Source: Acidobacteriota bacterium
GTDB lineage: Bacteria > Acidobacteriota > Terriglobia > UBA7540
DNA length: 12,118 nucleotides
Reading direction: 5' to 3'
NCBI GenBank assembly: GCA_021827255.1
Contig: JAKAWO010000058.1
Location: forward strand, 1 to 12,118
The notes below the pieces were generated by a model that had not been told where the DNA came from, searched no databases, and saw only the letters and a program-made list of their open reading frames with translations. Position numbers and translations under genes: made by a program. Below are positions 1 through 5,974 of the stretch, piece by piece. Each line of letters begins with the position of its first letter. The first letter of the stretch is position 1.

Positions 1-55
1 AGCTGCGAATCGGGGTTATGTCCAGAGTGCGGACGAGCGGAGTTCAGCAGGCGCT

Positions 56-517
56 ATGAAGTGCCCTTTCTGCGGCCACGTTGAAGACAAGGTGGTGGAT
101 TCGCGGGCGGCCAAGACTGCGGATACGATCCGCCGTCGCCGGGAGTGCTTCCAATGCCGTCGCCGTTTTACCACTTACGAGCGGCTGGACGAAATTCCTT
201 ACATGGTCGTCAAGAAGGACGGCAGCCGCGAAAAGTTCGACCGGCAAAAGGCGCTCGCTGGCATCCTCAAGGCGTGCGAGAAGCGGCCCGTGCCCATGAA
301 CAAGCTCGAGCAGATTGTCAACGACCTTGAGACCTACGTGGTGGAATCTCCCAGCCGCGAACGGGAGAGTTCGGAGCTGGGCGCCATGGTAATGGCGCGC
401 TTAAGGAAGCTGGACAAGGTGGCCTACGTCCGCTTTGCGTCCGTCTATCTGGACTTCAAGGATGTGCGCGAGTTTATGGATGAGCTGAAGGACTTGCTCA
501 AAGCGAAAGCCAAGTGA
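56..517 (+). CDS. nrdR: NrdR, transcriptional repressor of ribonucleotide reductase genes
   Basis: This is a cytoplasmic DNA-binding repressor that senses ATP/dATP and controls ribonucleotide reductase operons through NrdR boxes (family knowledge). The 153-residue product has the usual family length. The N-terminal zinc ribbon uses C3/C6 (MKCPFC) and C31/C34 (CFQC), followed by the RRRFTTYER segment typical of the family. An ATP-cone domain follows at about residues 49-139, beginning VVKKDGSREKFDR. The ATG at 56 is chosen because homology begins exactly at MKCPFC; the reading frame is open further upstream, but that part does not look like NrdR. The ribosome binding site is weak (GGAG at 39-42, 13 nt from the start). 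A TGA at 57-59 in another frame overlaps this ATG, so translation may be coupled to an upstream gene outside the window. No ribonucleotide reductase gene is present here, so it acts on distant targets. The identification is secure. Confidence 0.97.
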   Translation: MKCPFCGHVEDKVVDSRAAKTADTIRRRRECFQCRRRFTTYERLDEIPYMVVKKDGSREKFDRQKALAGILKACEKRPVPMNKLEQIVNDLETYVVESPSRERESSELGAMVMARLRKLDKVAYVRFASVYLDFKDVREFMDELKDLLKAKAK

Positions 518-584
518 CGTGCGTCCAGGGCCTGCACGGCGTCTTTGGAGCGCCACCCTTTGTCGGGCACAACGCCTGGCGATC

Positions 585-1655
585 CTACATCGCCGCCCCG
601 GGCGCGGTTCGACCTTCTGCTGGGGACCGCTGCCAGACGAAAGCGCCGAATGCGCGAAAGGTGCGAAAGCCAAACCGCTGATAGAGCCGGACAGCTCCCT
701 CGTTCAGGCTGGTGACGGTCAGAGAGACCTCCCGGAATCCCTGTTGTTGCAGCCCCTTCAAGGCATAACGCAACAGCGCGGTTCCGACGCCAACTCCCTG
801 GAACTCCGCGGCGACGGCGATCTGCGGAAGGTGGGCCGTCTGGCGCCGCACACGACTGGCTCCCAGAATCCCTGCCAGCCTCTGAGTGGAACGGTGGAAT
901 ACAACGAAGGAAGCTTGGGTTAAAAATTCACCGCAGCCGTGTTGGTAAATGACGTTTTCAATCAGGCGTGACACCCCGTCCAGGGACGCATACTGCTCGT
1001 TAATTGCGGCGTCCACGTGATGACGGTAGGTGCGATAGAGAAGCTCGGCAGCCTCGCGGTCGTAACGCCTTTCCCACGGTTCGATCGTGAACTCAGCCCC
1101 CAGGGGAGCGAGAGCTGACGATGTGGACGCCAAGGATGCGGGCGTGCCCGGCCCGGAGAGCGGCACGGCCATGAACTCCCGCACGTAGCTATCGAAGCAG
1201 CGGGAGCGAAACCAGAGGTTGAGTCGGTCAAAGGAGAAGTGTGGGAGCTGAGCCTCAATGCGCCGAACTTCCGGAAAGCTTAAAAGCCTATCCAAAACTT
1301 GATCGAGCAGCCGCCGGGCGTACAGGAGCGCGGATTGGCCGGGCTCGACAAACAGGTCGGCGATGAGCGCTCTGGGGCCTTCCGAAAAAAAGAAGCAAAA
1401 GCCTCGAATCGCCCCATTCTGCCGCAGCGCGTAGCCGGAAAGCCGTCGTTCTTCAAGCCAGTTGGCAACCAGGCGCGCCGATGCTGAATAATCCCAGCAC
1501 AATTGGTCTTGCCAAGCATTGGATTCTGCCTTGAGCAGGGGCTGGAAGTGCGCAGCCTCAACGTCGCGAATATTTACGATTTCCGCTTCCAAGCTCGTGC
1601 CTTCCGGCTCGCTCCCCTCGCCTGCGGCCTCGCCCTCAGTATATCCCAACCCCAC
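585..1655 (-). CDS. GNAT-family N-acyltransferase with tandem GNAT halves
   Basis: This is a probable acetyl-CoA-dependent N-acyltransferase in the cytoplasm; its substrate cannot be read from the sequence. The C-terminal half (about residues 188-343) is a complete GNAT fold. It has the acyl-CoA loop QGVGVG at 286-291 (Q/RxxGxG/A) and a late motif with N318, Y325 and the ending RFGF. The N-terminal half (about 25-165) resembles a second GNAT fold, but where the CoA loop should be it reads EPGQSALLYARRL, so it is probably catalytically dead. The start is uncertain. The GTG at 1655 has no visible ribosome binding site, whereas a TTG at 1592 (residue 22) has GGAAGG 7 nt upstream and sits just before the first GNAT strand; residues 1-21 are Gly/Glu-rich and may not be translated. 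The gene is convergent with nrdR (67 bp apart) and divergent from the hydrolase gene. It is not an obvious RimI. Confidence 0.85.
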   Translation of the reverse strand: MGLGYTEGEAAGEGSEPEGTSLEAEIVNIRDVEAAHFQPLLKAESNAWQDQLCWDYSASARLVANWLEERRLSGYALRQNGAIRGFCFFFSEGPRALIADLFVEPGQSALLYARRLLDQVLDRLLSFPEVRRIEAQLPHFSFDRLNLWFRSRCFDSYVREFMAVPLSGPGTPASLASTSSALAPLGAEFTIEPWERRYDREAAELLYRTYRHHVDAAINEQYASLDGVSRLIENVIYQHGCGEFLTQASFVVFHRSTQRLAGILGASRVRRQTAHLPQIAVAAEFQGVGVGTALLRYALKGLQQQGFREVSLTVTSLNEGAVRLYQRFGFRTFRAFGAFVWQRSPAEGRTAPGAAM

Positions 1656-1799
1656 GACGGAGGGTGCGCCCAGAGCGGCACGAATCAGGCCGGCTTTGCC
1701 GCCTCTACAAGGCTCTTGTGGGTCTGGGGAATCCTGACCGGGGCCGTCCTGAGCGGTGGCCTGGCTCCGGTTGATAACTTCTCCCGCCGAAAAAGCGGT

Positions 1800-1805
1800 T
1801 ATGAT
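1800..1805 (+). promoter_or_regulatory. Candidate -10 box for the hydrolase gene
   Basis: TATGAT matches five of six bases of the sigma-70 -10 consensus and lies in a short AT-rich island between divergent genes. The best -35 candidates are poorly placed: TTCTCC at 1779-1784 gives a 15 bp spacer, and the better TTGATA at 1771-1776 gives 23 bp. Transcription would start near 1812, just before a hairpin in the leader. This is inference only. Confidence 0.3.
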
Positions 1806-1814
1806 ACCATTTGT

Positions 1815-1839
1815 GGCCCCTAGCCAGTGGCCAGGGGTC
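1815..1839 (+). promoter_or_regulatory. Hairpin in the hydrolase leader
   Basis: CCCCT at 1817-1821 pairs with AGGGG at 1833-1837, and GCC at 1823-1825 with GGC at 1829-1831 around an AGT loop, with one A/C mismatch between the two stems. Two more outer pairs (G-C and G-U) are possible. A run of five T lies about 8 nt downstream at 1848-1852, further away than in a standard intrinsic terminator. The structure ends 21 nt before the ATG at 1861, which has no recognisable Shine-Dalgarno sequence. It could be an attenuator or could affect translation. Confidence 0.35.
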
Positions 1840-1860
1840 CGATGTCGTTTTTAATCCCGC

Positions 1861-2808
1861 ATGGTCGTCGAACGCAATCGAGCGGTTGTCGTTCCTTCCC
1901 GGATTTTCCCTGATCTGGCGGGCCGGATACTTCTGGGAGCGCTGATCGTCGTGGGAGTGTTACTGGGGACTCTGGCGGGCGCGAGCGCCTTCCTCACTTA
2001 CAGGATTACGACCACGCACAATGCTATTGAGAACGTCACGCCGGCGTCCTACCTGCTGCCCAGCTACTTGAGCCTCAACTTCACCGACGCCGAGGGGGGC
2101 CAGCACGAGGGCTGGCTGCTGATCGGGCTGCATGGAGCCCCGGCTATTATTCTTTGCCCGGGTTATGACATGAACCGAGCCGATCTGCTCTCCCTGGGCG
2201 CGGTCCTGCAAGCCAACCACTTTAATGTGTACCTGTTTAACTTTTCGGGACCGAAGGCGCATGAAACTTTCTCGAACCTGGGCGTGCGGGAAGCGGCGGA
2301 CGTTGAGGCCGCCATTCAAAAACTGACGCGCCAGTCGGGCATCAATCCGCATCGGGTCGGCCTCTATGGACCTTCCGTCGGAGGCTTTGCAGCTCTGGTG
2401 GCGGCGGAGCGAGACCCGAGGGTGCAGGCCCTCGCCGTGGACGATGTTTACGAGCGGCCGCTGCAAATGTTCGACGTTCAGATGGACCGCAAGCTGGGAG
2501 GAACCGGCGCAGTGTTCCGATTTATCTCGGGCCTGGTTTTCCAGGCGTTCACGCTTGGCACCGCGAATCCGCCGGTTCGCCGCGATCTGTCCAAGCTGGC
2601 CGGGCGGGCCAAGCTGTTCTTGGCGGGCGAGGACGTGCCCGCTTTGAAGGCAACCACCGAGGCTCTCTATCAGGCATCCCCCGAACCGAAGGACCTTCAA
2701 TTGGTCAACCACTCGGCGGGAAGCATGGCTTCATCTTCTGAAAGAAAAGATTACGAGGATCGAATCATCAAATTCTTTTTGAAGAACCTGCCGCTGCGGG
2801 CGAATTGA
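1861..2808 (+). CDS. Membrane-anchored alpha/beta hydrolase
   Basis: This is a serine hydrolase of the alpha/beta fold, probably tethered to the cytoplasmic membrane with its catalytic domain in the periplasm; its substrate is unknown. Residues 22-46 form one hydrophobic segment after a short N-terminus with several Arg, so it is a membrane anchor or uncleaved signal. The nucleophile elbow is GPSVG at 170-174, giving Ser172. Plausible partners are Asp258 in LFLAGED and His284 in LVNHSAGS, in the right order and spacing for a catalytic triad. The usual HG oxyanion motif is replaced by CPGYDMN at 99-105. The 315-residue length suits YqkD-like or S33-like hydrolases. The ATG at 1861 is used because it precedes the anchor; no clear ribosome binding site is seen. 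The gene stands alone: divergent from the GNAT gene and 189 bp before the acyltransferase gene, with no evidence of a shared pathway. Confidence 0.87.
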   Translation: MVVERNRAVVVPSRIFPDLAGRILLGALIVVGVLLGTLAGASAFLTYRITTTHNAIENVTPASYLLPSYLSLNFTDAEGGQHEGWLLIGLHGAPAIILCPGYDMNRADLLSLGAVLQANHFNVYLFNFSGPKAHETFSNLGVREAADVEAAIQKLTRQSGINPHRVGLYGPSVGGFAALVAAERDPRVQALAVDDVYERPLQMFDVQMDRKLGGTGAVFRFISGLVFQAFTLGTANPPVRRDLSKLAGRAKLFLAGEDVPALKATTEALYQASPEPKDLQLVNHSAGSMASSSERKDYEDRIIKFFLKNLPLRAN

Positions 2809-2811
2809 GCC

Positions 2812-2825
2812 GCCTCGGCTGAGGC
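2812..2825 (+). terminator. Hairpin just after the hydrolase stop codon
   Basis: GCCTC (2812-2816) and GAGGC (2821-2825) form a perfect 5 bp stem with a GGCT loop, starting 4 nt after the TGA. No T-run follows, so intrinsic termination is doubtful. It may be only a 3'-end stabilising hairpin or chance in GC-rich DNA. Confidence 0.22.
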
Positions 2826-2997
2826 CCGGAAACAAAGAGGACATTCGGCAAGGTTGTACCCCAAACCGGAAGTTGACGCGGCCTAAGTCCTCCGCGCGCG
2901 TCATTTTAGAAATGCCGGGTGTAAACCCCCGGGCCTGGCTCTTGCGGCGCGAGGCGGATTTTGTTCCCCTCGCGCGCACGCCCGGCGGCGGAGCGCT

Positions 2998-3981
2998 TTG
3001 CAGAGTTTGAAATCGGGCTCGACGCCGTCCGGCAAAGGGGCCGCCGCCGCGCCCTCGGTTCGGCGGGGCCGCCAGGGCGGCCTCCGGAACCACGCCGAGT
3101 ACGCGGTTGCCTGGGGGGTGCTGAAGGCGCTGGGCGCATTGCCTCTCCCTCTGGCCCGAATCGCGTGCATCGGCTTGGCCGAGCTCGCGCACCGATTCTG
3201 GCCGAAACTGCGTCAGACCGGCATGCTCAATTTGCGGCTCGCCTTTCCGGAGGGGACGGACCGCGAGCGTCGGCGAATTTTGCGCGGCGAGTTCCAAACG
3301 CTCGGGCGGATGCTCGCCGACTTTGCTCACTTCCCCCGCCTCACCCGCGGCAACATCGAGCAGCTCATCATTTACGATGGTTTTGAGGTCTTCGACCGCG
3401 CGCGCCGGCAAGGGCGCGGCGTGTTGTTTTTGACGGCGCACTTTGGGAACTGGGAGCTGGGATCCTTTGCCCACGGCGTTTATGGCTACCCCTGCAACTT
3501 TGTGGTGCGACAGATGGATAATCCTCGACTCGATGCGCTCATCAACCGCTACCGCTCGGCGAGCGGCGGCCGGCCGATCGAGAAAAAGGATTTTGCCCGC
3601 GGCGTGCTTCGCGCCCTCGAGCGCGGGGAAACCGTGGGCGTGCTGATGGACCAGAATATGCTGTTGGAGGAAGGCGCCTTCGTTGATTTCTTCGGTCTTC
3701 CGGCTTCAACCACCACGGGCCCGGCGCGCGTCGCCCGCAAGCTGGGAACGCCGGTAGTTCTGGGGCTGGTGATTTGGGATCCCAAGCTCAGGAAGTACCG
3801 CCTTCGTTTCGACGCGGTGGAGTGGATTCGGCGCCCCGACCCCGAGGAAGAAATCGCCGCCAACACGGCCAACTTCACTCGATTGATCGAACGTTACGTT
3901 CGGCGCTACCCCGAACAGTGGCTGTGGGTTCATCGGCGCTGGAAAACCCGGCCCGCCGGCGAGCCGCCGCTGTATCCTTGA
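2998..3981 (+). CDS. LpxL/HtrB-type lipid A acyltransferase (lysophospholipid acyltransferase family)
   Basis: This is an inner-membrane-associated acyltransferase that transfers a secondary acyl chain from acyl-ACP to a lipid A precursor late in the Raetz pathway (family knowledge). The catalytic H(X4)D/E motif is HFGNWE at 148-153 (His148, Glu153). Other family hallmarks are NLRLAFPE at 78-85, the LMDQN segment at 216-220 and the C-terminal PEQWLWVHRRWK at 305-316. A hydrophobic stretch at about 36-62 is the usual N-terminal membrane helix. The length of 327 is slightly long because of a basic, low-complexity head of about 30 residues. The start is a TTG at 2998 with GGAG 4 nt upstream; a second TTG at 3007 would also work, and the GTG at 3118 would cut into the membrane helix. 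lpxD follows 256 bp later on the same strand, which supports a role in lipid A. Whether it is LpxL, LpxM or a related acyltransferase cannot be decided. Confidence 0.92.
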   Translation: MQSLKSGSTPSGKGAAAAPSVRRGRQGGLRNHAEYAVAWGVLKALGALPLPLARIACIGLAELAHRFWPKLRQTGMLNLRLAFPEGTDRERRRILRGEFQTLGRMLADFAHFPRLTRGNIEQLIIYDGFEVFDRARRQGRGVLFLTAHFGNWELGSFAHGVYGYPCNFVVRQMDNPRLDALINRYRSASGGRPIEKKDFARGVLRALERGETVGVLMDQNMLLEEGAFVDFFGLPASTTTGPARVARKLGTPVVLGLVIWDPKLRKYRLRFDAVEWIRRPDPEEEIAANTANFTRLIERYVRRYPEQWLWVHRRWKTRPAGEPPLYP

Positions 3982-4041
3982 CCCAATCGAGGATTGCAAT
4001 TTACAGTGACGCGGCGGCCCGGGGCGCAGGTGTCTGGGCGG

Positions 4042-4091
4042 GCGCCTTTCGGCGCTCCGAGCCTGCGCTGAGCAGAGCGAAGCGACAGCGC
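4042..4091 (+). promoter_or_regulatory. Paired hairpins between the acyltransferase gene and lpxD
   Basis: Two nested structures sit in the 256 bp gap. GCGCC (4042-4046) pairs with GGCGC (4051-4055) around a TTTC loop. Downstream, GCGCTG (4065-4070) pairs perfectly with CAGCGC (4086-4091), with AGCAG/CTGCT offering an overlapping alternative. No T-run follows, so this is not a standard terminator. The AT-rich stretch after it may be the lpxD promoter. Confidence 0.3.
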
Positions 4092-4105
4092 CGCTGCTGA
4101 AAATG

Positions 4106-4131
4106 TTGTCACGATAATTTGCAAATCTAAG
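4106..4131 (+). promoter_or_regulatory. AT-rich candidate promoter/operator upstream of lpxD
   Basis: This is the only AT-rich stretch in the gap. It contains TTGTCA (4106-4111, five of six to the -35 consensus), GATAAT (4113-4118, five of six to the -10 consensus) and the perfect 10 bp palindrome ATTTGCAAAT (4117-4126). The two promoter-like boxes adjoin and so cannot belong to one promoter. TTGTCA with TCTAAG (4126-4131) has a 14 bp spacer, which is short. A promoter for lpxD somewhere here is plausible, but the exact site is not resolved. Confidence 0.3.
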
Positions 4132-4226
4132 TAAAACAGCGCGCCCAGGCCGCCCTCTCAGTGGGCGGCGGGCATTGTCCGCGGGGAAGCTGTGGCCTTC
4201 AAGATCCACGCCGCGCTATTCAGGCG

Positions 4227-4236
4227 AAGGGGGTGA
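4227..4236 (+). promoter_or_regulatory. Strong ribosome binding site of lpxD
   Basis: AAGGGGGTGA differs from the ideal anti-16S complement AAGGAGGTGA at one base, and its G-core ends 4 nt before the ATG at 4238. It is the strongest ribosome binding site in the window and decides the lpxD start against the TTG at 4175, which would add 21 unrelated residues. Confidence 0.8.
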
Positions 4237-4237
4237 A

Positions 4238-5248
4238 ATGAGAGTTGATGACATTGCCCGCCGAGTCAGCGGAAAACTGCAAGGCAACGGCGCCATCACG
4301 ATTCGGGGCGTGGCCTCGCTCGAAGCGGCCGGCCCAGAGGATTTGAGTTTTGCCGAGGAACCGCGAGCATTGTCGCGCGCCCGAGAATCGCAGGCGGGGT
4401 GCATCCTGGTTCCTCGAGGCGGCGCAATTCCCGGCCGCACGACCATTGAGGTCGAATGGCCCAAGGCATCTCTGGTTCGCGTGGCGGAGATTCTTTATCC
4501 GGAGGAAGCACCGGCTCCCGGAATTCATCCCACCGCGGTGGTGGATGCTTCCGCGGACGTCGCCCGCGACGCTTCGATCGGCCCTCACGTCGTCATCGAG
4601 AAGGAGGCTCGCGTGGGCGCGGAAACCCGCTTGGCGGCCGGGGTTTTCATCGGCGCGCGCGCCAAGGTCGGCCGCCAGTGCATCCTCTATCCGCGCGTGA
4701 CCGTCTATCGCGGAGCGCAAATCGGAGACCGCGTCATCCTCCACGCCGGGGTGGTTATCGGGTCGGATGGATTTGGTTACGTCTTCACCGAGGGCCGACA
4801 GCATAAAAAATTCCCTCAGATCGGCCAGGTGGTGATCGAGAACGACGTCGAGATTGGGAGCCATTCGACCGTGGATCGAGGCTCGCTCGGCGTGACGCGC
4901 ATCGGCGCAGGAACCAAGATTGATAACCTGGTCCAAATCGCCCACAACGTCACAATTGGCCGGGGTTGCCTGATTGCCGCCCAGACGGGCATCGCAGGCA
5001 GCGCCAAAGTCGGCGACCACGTGGTGATGGCCGGCCAGGTGGGGGTGGGCGACCACGCCCGCATCGAAGATGGCGCCGTGATAGGGGGACAGGCGGGCAT
5101 TTTGCCCGGCAAGATCGTCCGCAAGGGTGCGACCGTGTGGGGAACGCCGGCGCGCCCCCTCCGTGAGTTCAAACGAATGTACGCTTGGTTTTCCCGGCGC
5201 GCGGCGACGGAAAGCCGGATCACCGCGGCGCAGAAGCGAAGCCGCTGA
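4238..5248 (+). CDS. lpxD: LpxD, UDP-3-O-(3-hydroxyacyl)glucosamine N-acyltransferase
   Basis: This cytoplasmic enzyme N-acylates UDP-3-O-acylglucosamine with 3-hydroxyacyl-ACP, the third step of lipid A synthesis. The 336-residue protein has the LpxD layout. An N-terminal uridine-binding domain covers about residues 1-95 (GVASLEAAGPEDLSF at 24-38), then HPTAVV opens a left-handed beta-helix of hexapeptide repeats (about 97-305), followed by a charged C-terminal helix. The conserved SDGFGY lies at 176-181, and the catalytic base is His236 in the QIAHN motif (233-237). The WGTPARPLREF ending at 301-311 is standard for the family. The start at 4238 follows a near-consensus ribosome binding site; the frame is open back to a TTG at 4175, but that extension lacks family similarity. 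The gene lies downstream of a lipid A acyltransferase gene and not in the common lpxD-fabZ-lpxA order. The identification is secure. Confidence 0.97.
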   Translation: MRVDDIARRVSGKLQGNGAITIRGVASLEAAGPEDLSFAEEPRALSRARESQAGCILVPRGGAIPGRTTIEVEWPKASLVRVAEILYPEEAPAPGIHPTAVVDASADVARDASIGPHVVIEKEARVGAETRLAAGVFIGARAKVGRQCILYPRVTVYRGAQIGDRVILHAGVVIGSDGFGYVFTEGRQHKKFPQIGQVVIENDVEIGSHSTVDRGSLGVTRIGAGTKIDNLVQIAHNVTIGRGCLIAAQTGIAGSAKVGDHVVMAGQVGVGDHARIEDGAVIGGQAGILPGKIVRKGATVWGTPARPLREFKRMYAWFSRRAATESRITAAQKRSR

Positions 5249-5395
5249 GCCAGGATATTTTTCTCGCCGCTCCCCTTCTGGCCGGGCCGGACAGAAGTCA
5301 GCCGGAGAAGGCGAAAGCGAAGGCCCTTCGGCGGAACAGCCTGGGGCGCCTGCCGACCGCTGTCGCTCCGCCGCTTTAACCCGTGCAACCCCGCA

Positions 5396-5411
5396 GGATG
5401 CCAGGGCATCC
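5396..5411. promoter_or_regulatory. Perfect dyad upstream of the metal-efflux operon
   Basis: GGATGCC (5396-5402) and GGCATCC (5405-5411) form a 7 bp perfect inverted repeat separated by AG. It lies in the 277 bp gene-free stretch after lpxD, about 100 bp before the candidate operon promoter. It could be a repressor operator or the stem of an lpxD 3' structure; no T-run follows. No regulator gene is adjacent. The rest of 5249-5525 shows nothing else I recognise. Confidence 0.35.
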
Positions 5412-5508
5412 AGTCACTAGCCGCGCAACCTCGGCGCCTGAAGCACCATAGCGTCGAGGAGGAGCCGAGAGCTTTCGAGGTTGTCAGCCGAGCTTTGGGA
5501 CTCCAGTG

Positions 5509-5517
5509 TGCTAAGAT
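5509..5517 (+). promoter_or_regulatory. Extended -10 promoter candidate for the efflux operon
   Basis: TGC followed by TAAGAT fits an extended -10 element (TG, one base, then a hexamer matching four of six TATAAT bases). There is no good -35 at 17 bp; TTGTCA at 5481-5486 is 25 bp away. Transcription would begin near 5524, making the ATG at 5526 nearly leaderless and the in-frame ATG at 5565 a realistic alternative start. Confidence 0.35.
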
Positions 5518-5525
5518 AAGTTCCC

Positions 5526-5879
5526 ATGAGTGATGTGTTTCAAAGCCGCGGCCGGCGGCGAAGAATGGCAAGCCTGCTGGCGTTGGTGCAGGTTTATCTT
5601 CTGCTGGTCGCCGCCGTCCATCATCACCATGCGCTTCAAGCGCTGATGGATCAGAGCCCGAAAATCCACCGGCCGGCCTCCTCCATGCCTTTCGGGGATC
5701 AGAACCCCCTGTTCTGTCCCATTTGCCAAGCTGTCCGGTACGGCGGTTCGCGGCCAGCCCTTGCGGCCTGCGCGTGGCGGCCTGACCGGCTGGTCTCGCC
5801 CCTGCCCCTATCTCGCTCGACGGCTCTTCACTTCCGCCAGCGATCCGCCGTCTGTGGGCGCGCCCCTCCTTGGGTCTAG
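5526..5879 (+). CDS. Small secreted or membrane-anchored His-rich CPIC protein, DUF2946-like
   Basis: This is a 117-residue protein of unknown function that probably acts in metal handling in the periplasm. A basic start (RGRRRR at 8-13) precedes a hydrophobic segment at 15-31, then HHHH at 32-35, more histidine at 48 and a CPIC motif at 64-67 (Cys64, Cys67). It ends with GRAPP, which resembles the short proline-containing tail of DUF2946-type proteins often found beside copper or heavy-metal genes; that family link is from memory. Two further cysteines (82, 110) lie in an Arg/Ser/Leu-rich tail. The start is either the ATG at 5526 (weak ribosome binding site) or the ATG at 5565 (residue 14), directly before the hydrophobic segment and preceded by GGCGAAGA. 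It is the first gene of the presumed efflux operon, 95 bp before the outer-membrane factor gene, which supports a role in metal binding or delivery. A short alternative frame overlaps its end, but the family-like ending argues against a frameshift. Confidence 0.65.
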   Translation: MSDVFQSRGRRRRMASLLALVQVYLLLVAAVHHHHALQALMDQSPKIHRPASSMPFGDQNPLFCPICQAVRYGGSRPALAACAWRPDRLVSPLPLSRSTALHFRQRSAVCGRAPPWV

Positions 5880-5922
5880 CTCTCCTCTGATTTTCGCCGT
5901 TGACATTCCTGGAAGGACTGTG

Positions 5923-5945
5923 GAGCGGAAGCTCAGGCTTCCCTC
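5923..5945 (+). promoter_or_regulatory. Intercistronic hairpin before the outer-membrane factor gene
   Basis: GGAAGC (5927-5932) and GCTTCC (5937-5942) form a perfect 6 bp stem with a TCAG loop. GAG (5923-5925) and CTC (5943-5945) extend it to 9 bp around one bulged C. No T-run follows. It ends 29 nt before the ATG at 5975 and may set mRNA stability or act as a partial terminator within the operon. Confidence 0.4.
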
Positions 5946-5974
5946 GCATTATTCAGCGTAGCGGTTGAACTCAA

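Noticed and set aside
1771..1805. TTGATA and TATGAT as a single sigma-70 promoter
   Set aside because: The spacer is 23 bp, too long for a normal promoter; only the -10-like box was kept, at low confidence.
1960..2712. Reverse-strand ORF of 250 codons opposite the hydrolase gene
   Set aside because: The forward frame has a complete Ser-Asp-His arrangement and a membrane anchor; the reverse product has no domain features.
4175..4237. Upstream TTG start for lpxD
   Set aside because: The extra 21 residues lack family similarity, and the ATG at 4238 has a near-perfect ribosome binding site.
5380..5480. Possible cobalamin-type riboswitch after lpxD
   Set aside because: A few short strings looked suggestive, but the ordered conserved boxes of that riboswitch are absent.
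5900..5905. Perfect TTGACA (-35 consensus) before the outer-membrane factor gene
   Set aside because: At 17 bp downstream the sequence is GAGCGG, and no -10-like hexamer occurs at 16-18 bp, so it is not a credible promoter.
4816..5949. Reverse-strand ORF of 377 codons opposite lpxD and the small CPIC gene
   Set aside because: It overlaps the unmistakable lpxD in antisense and has an Arg/Pro/Ala-rich composition with no recognisable motifs.
5761..5961. Overlapping ORF suggesting a frameshift in the small CPIC gene
   Set aside because: The original frame ends with a family-like GRAPP tail, so no frameshift is needed.
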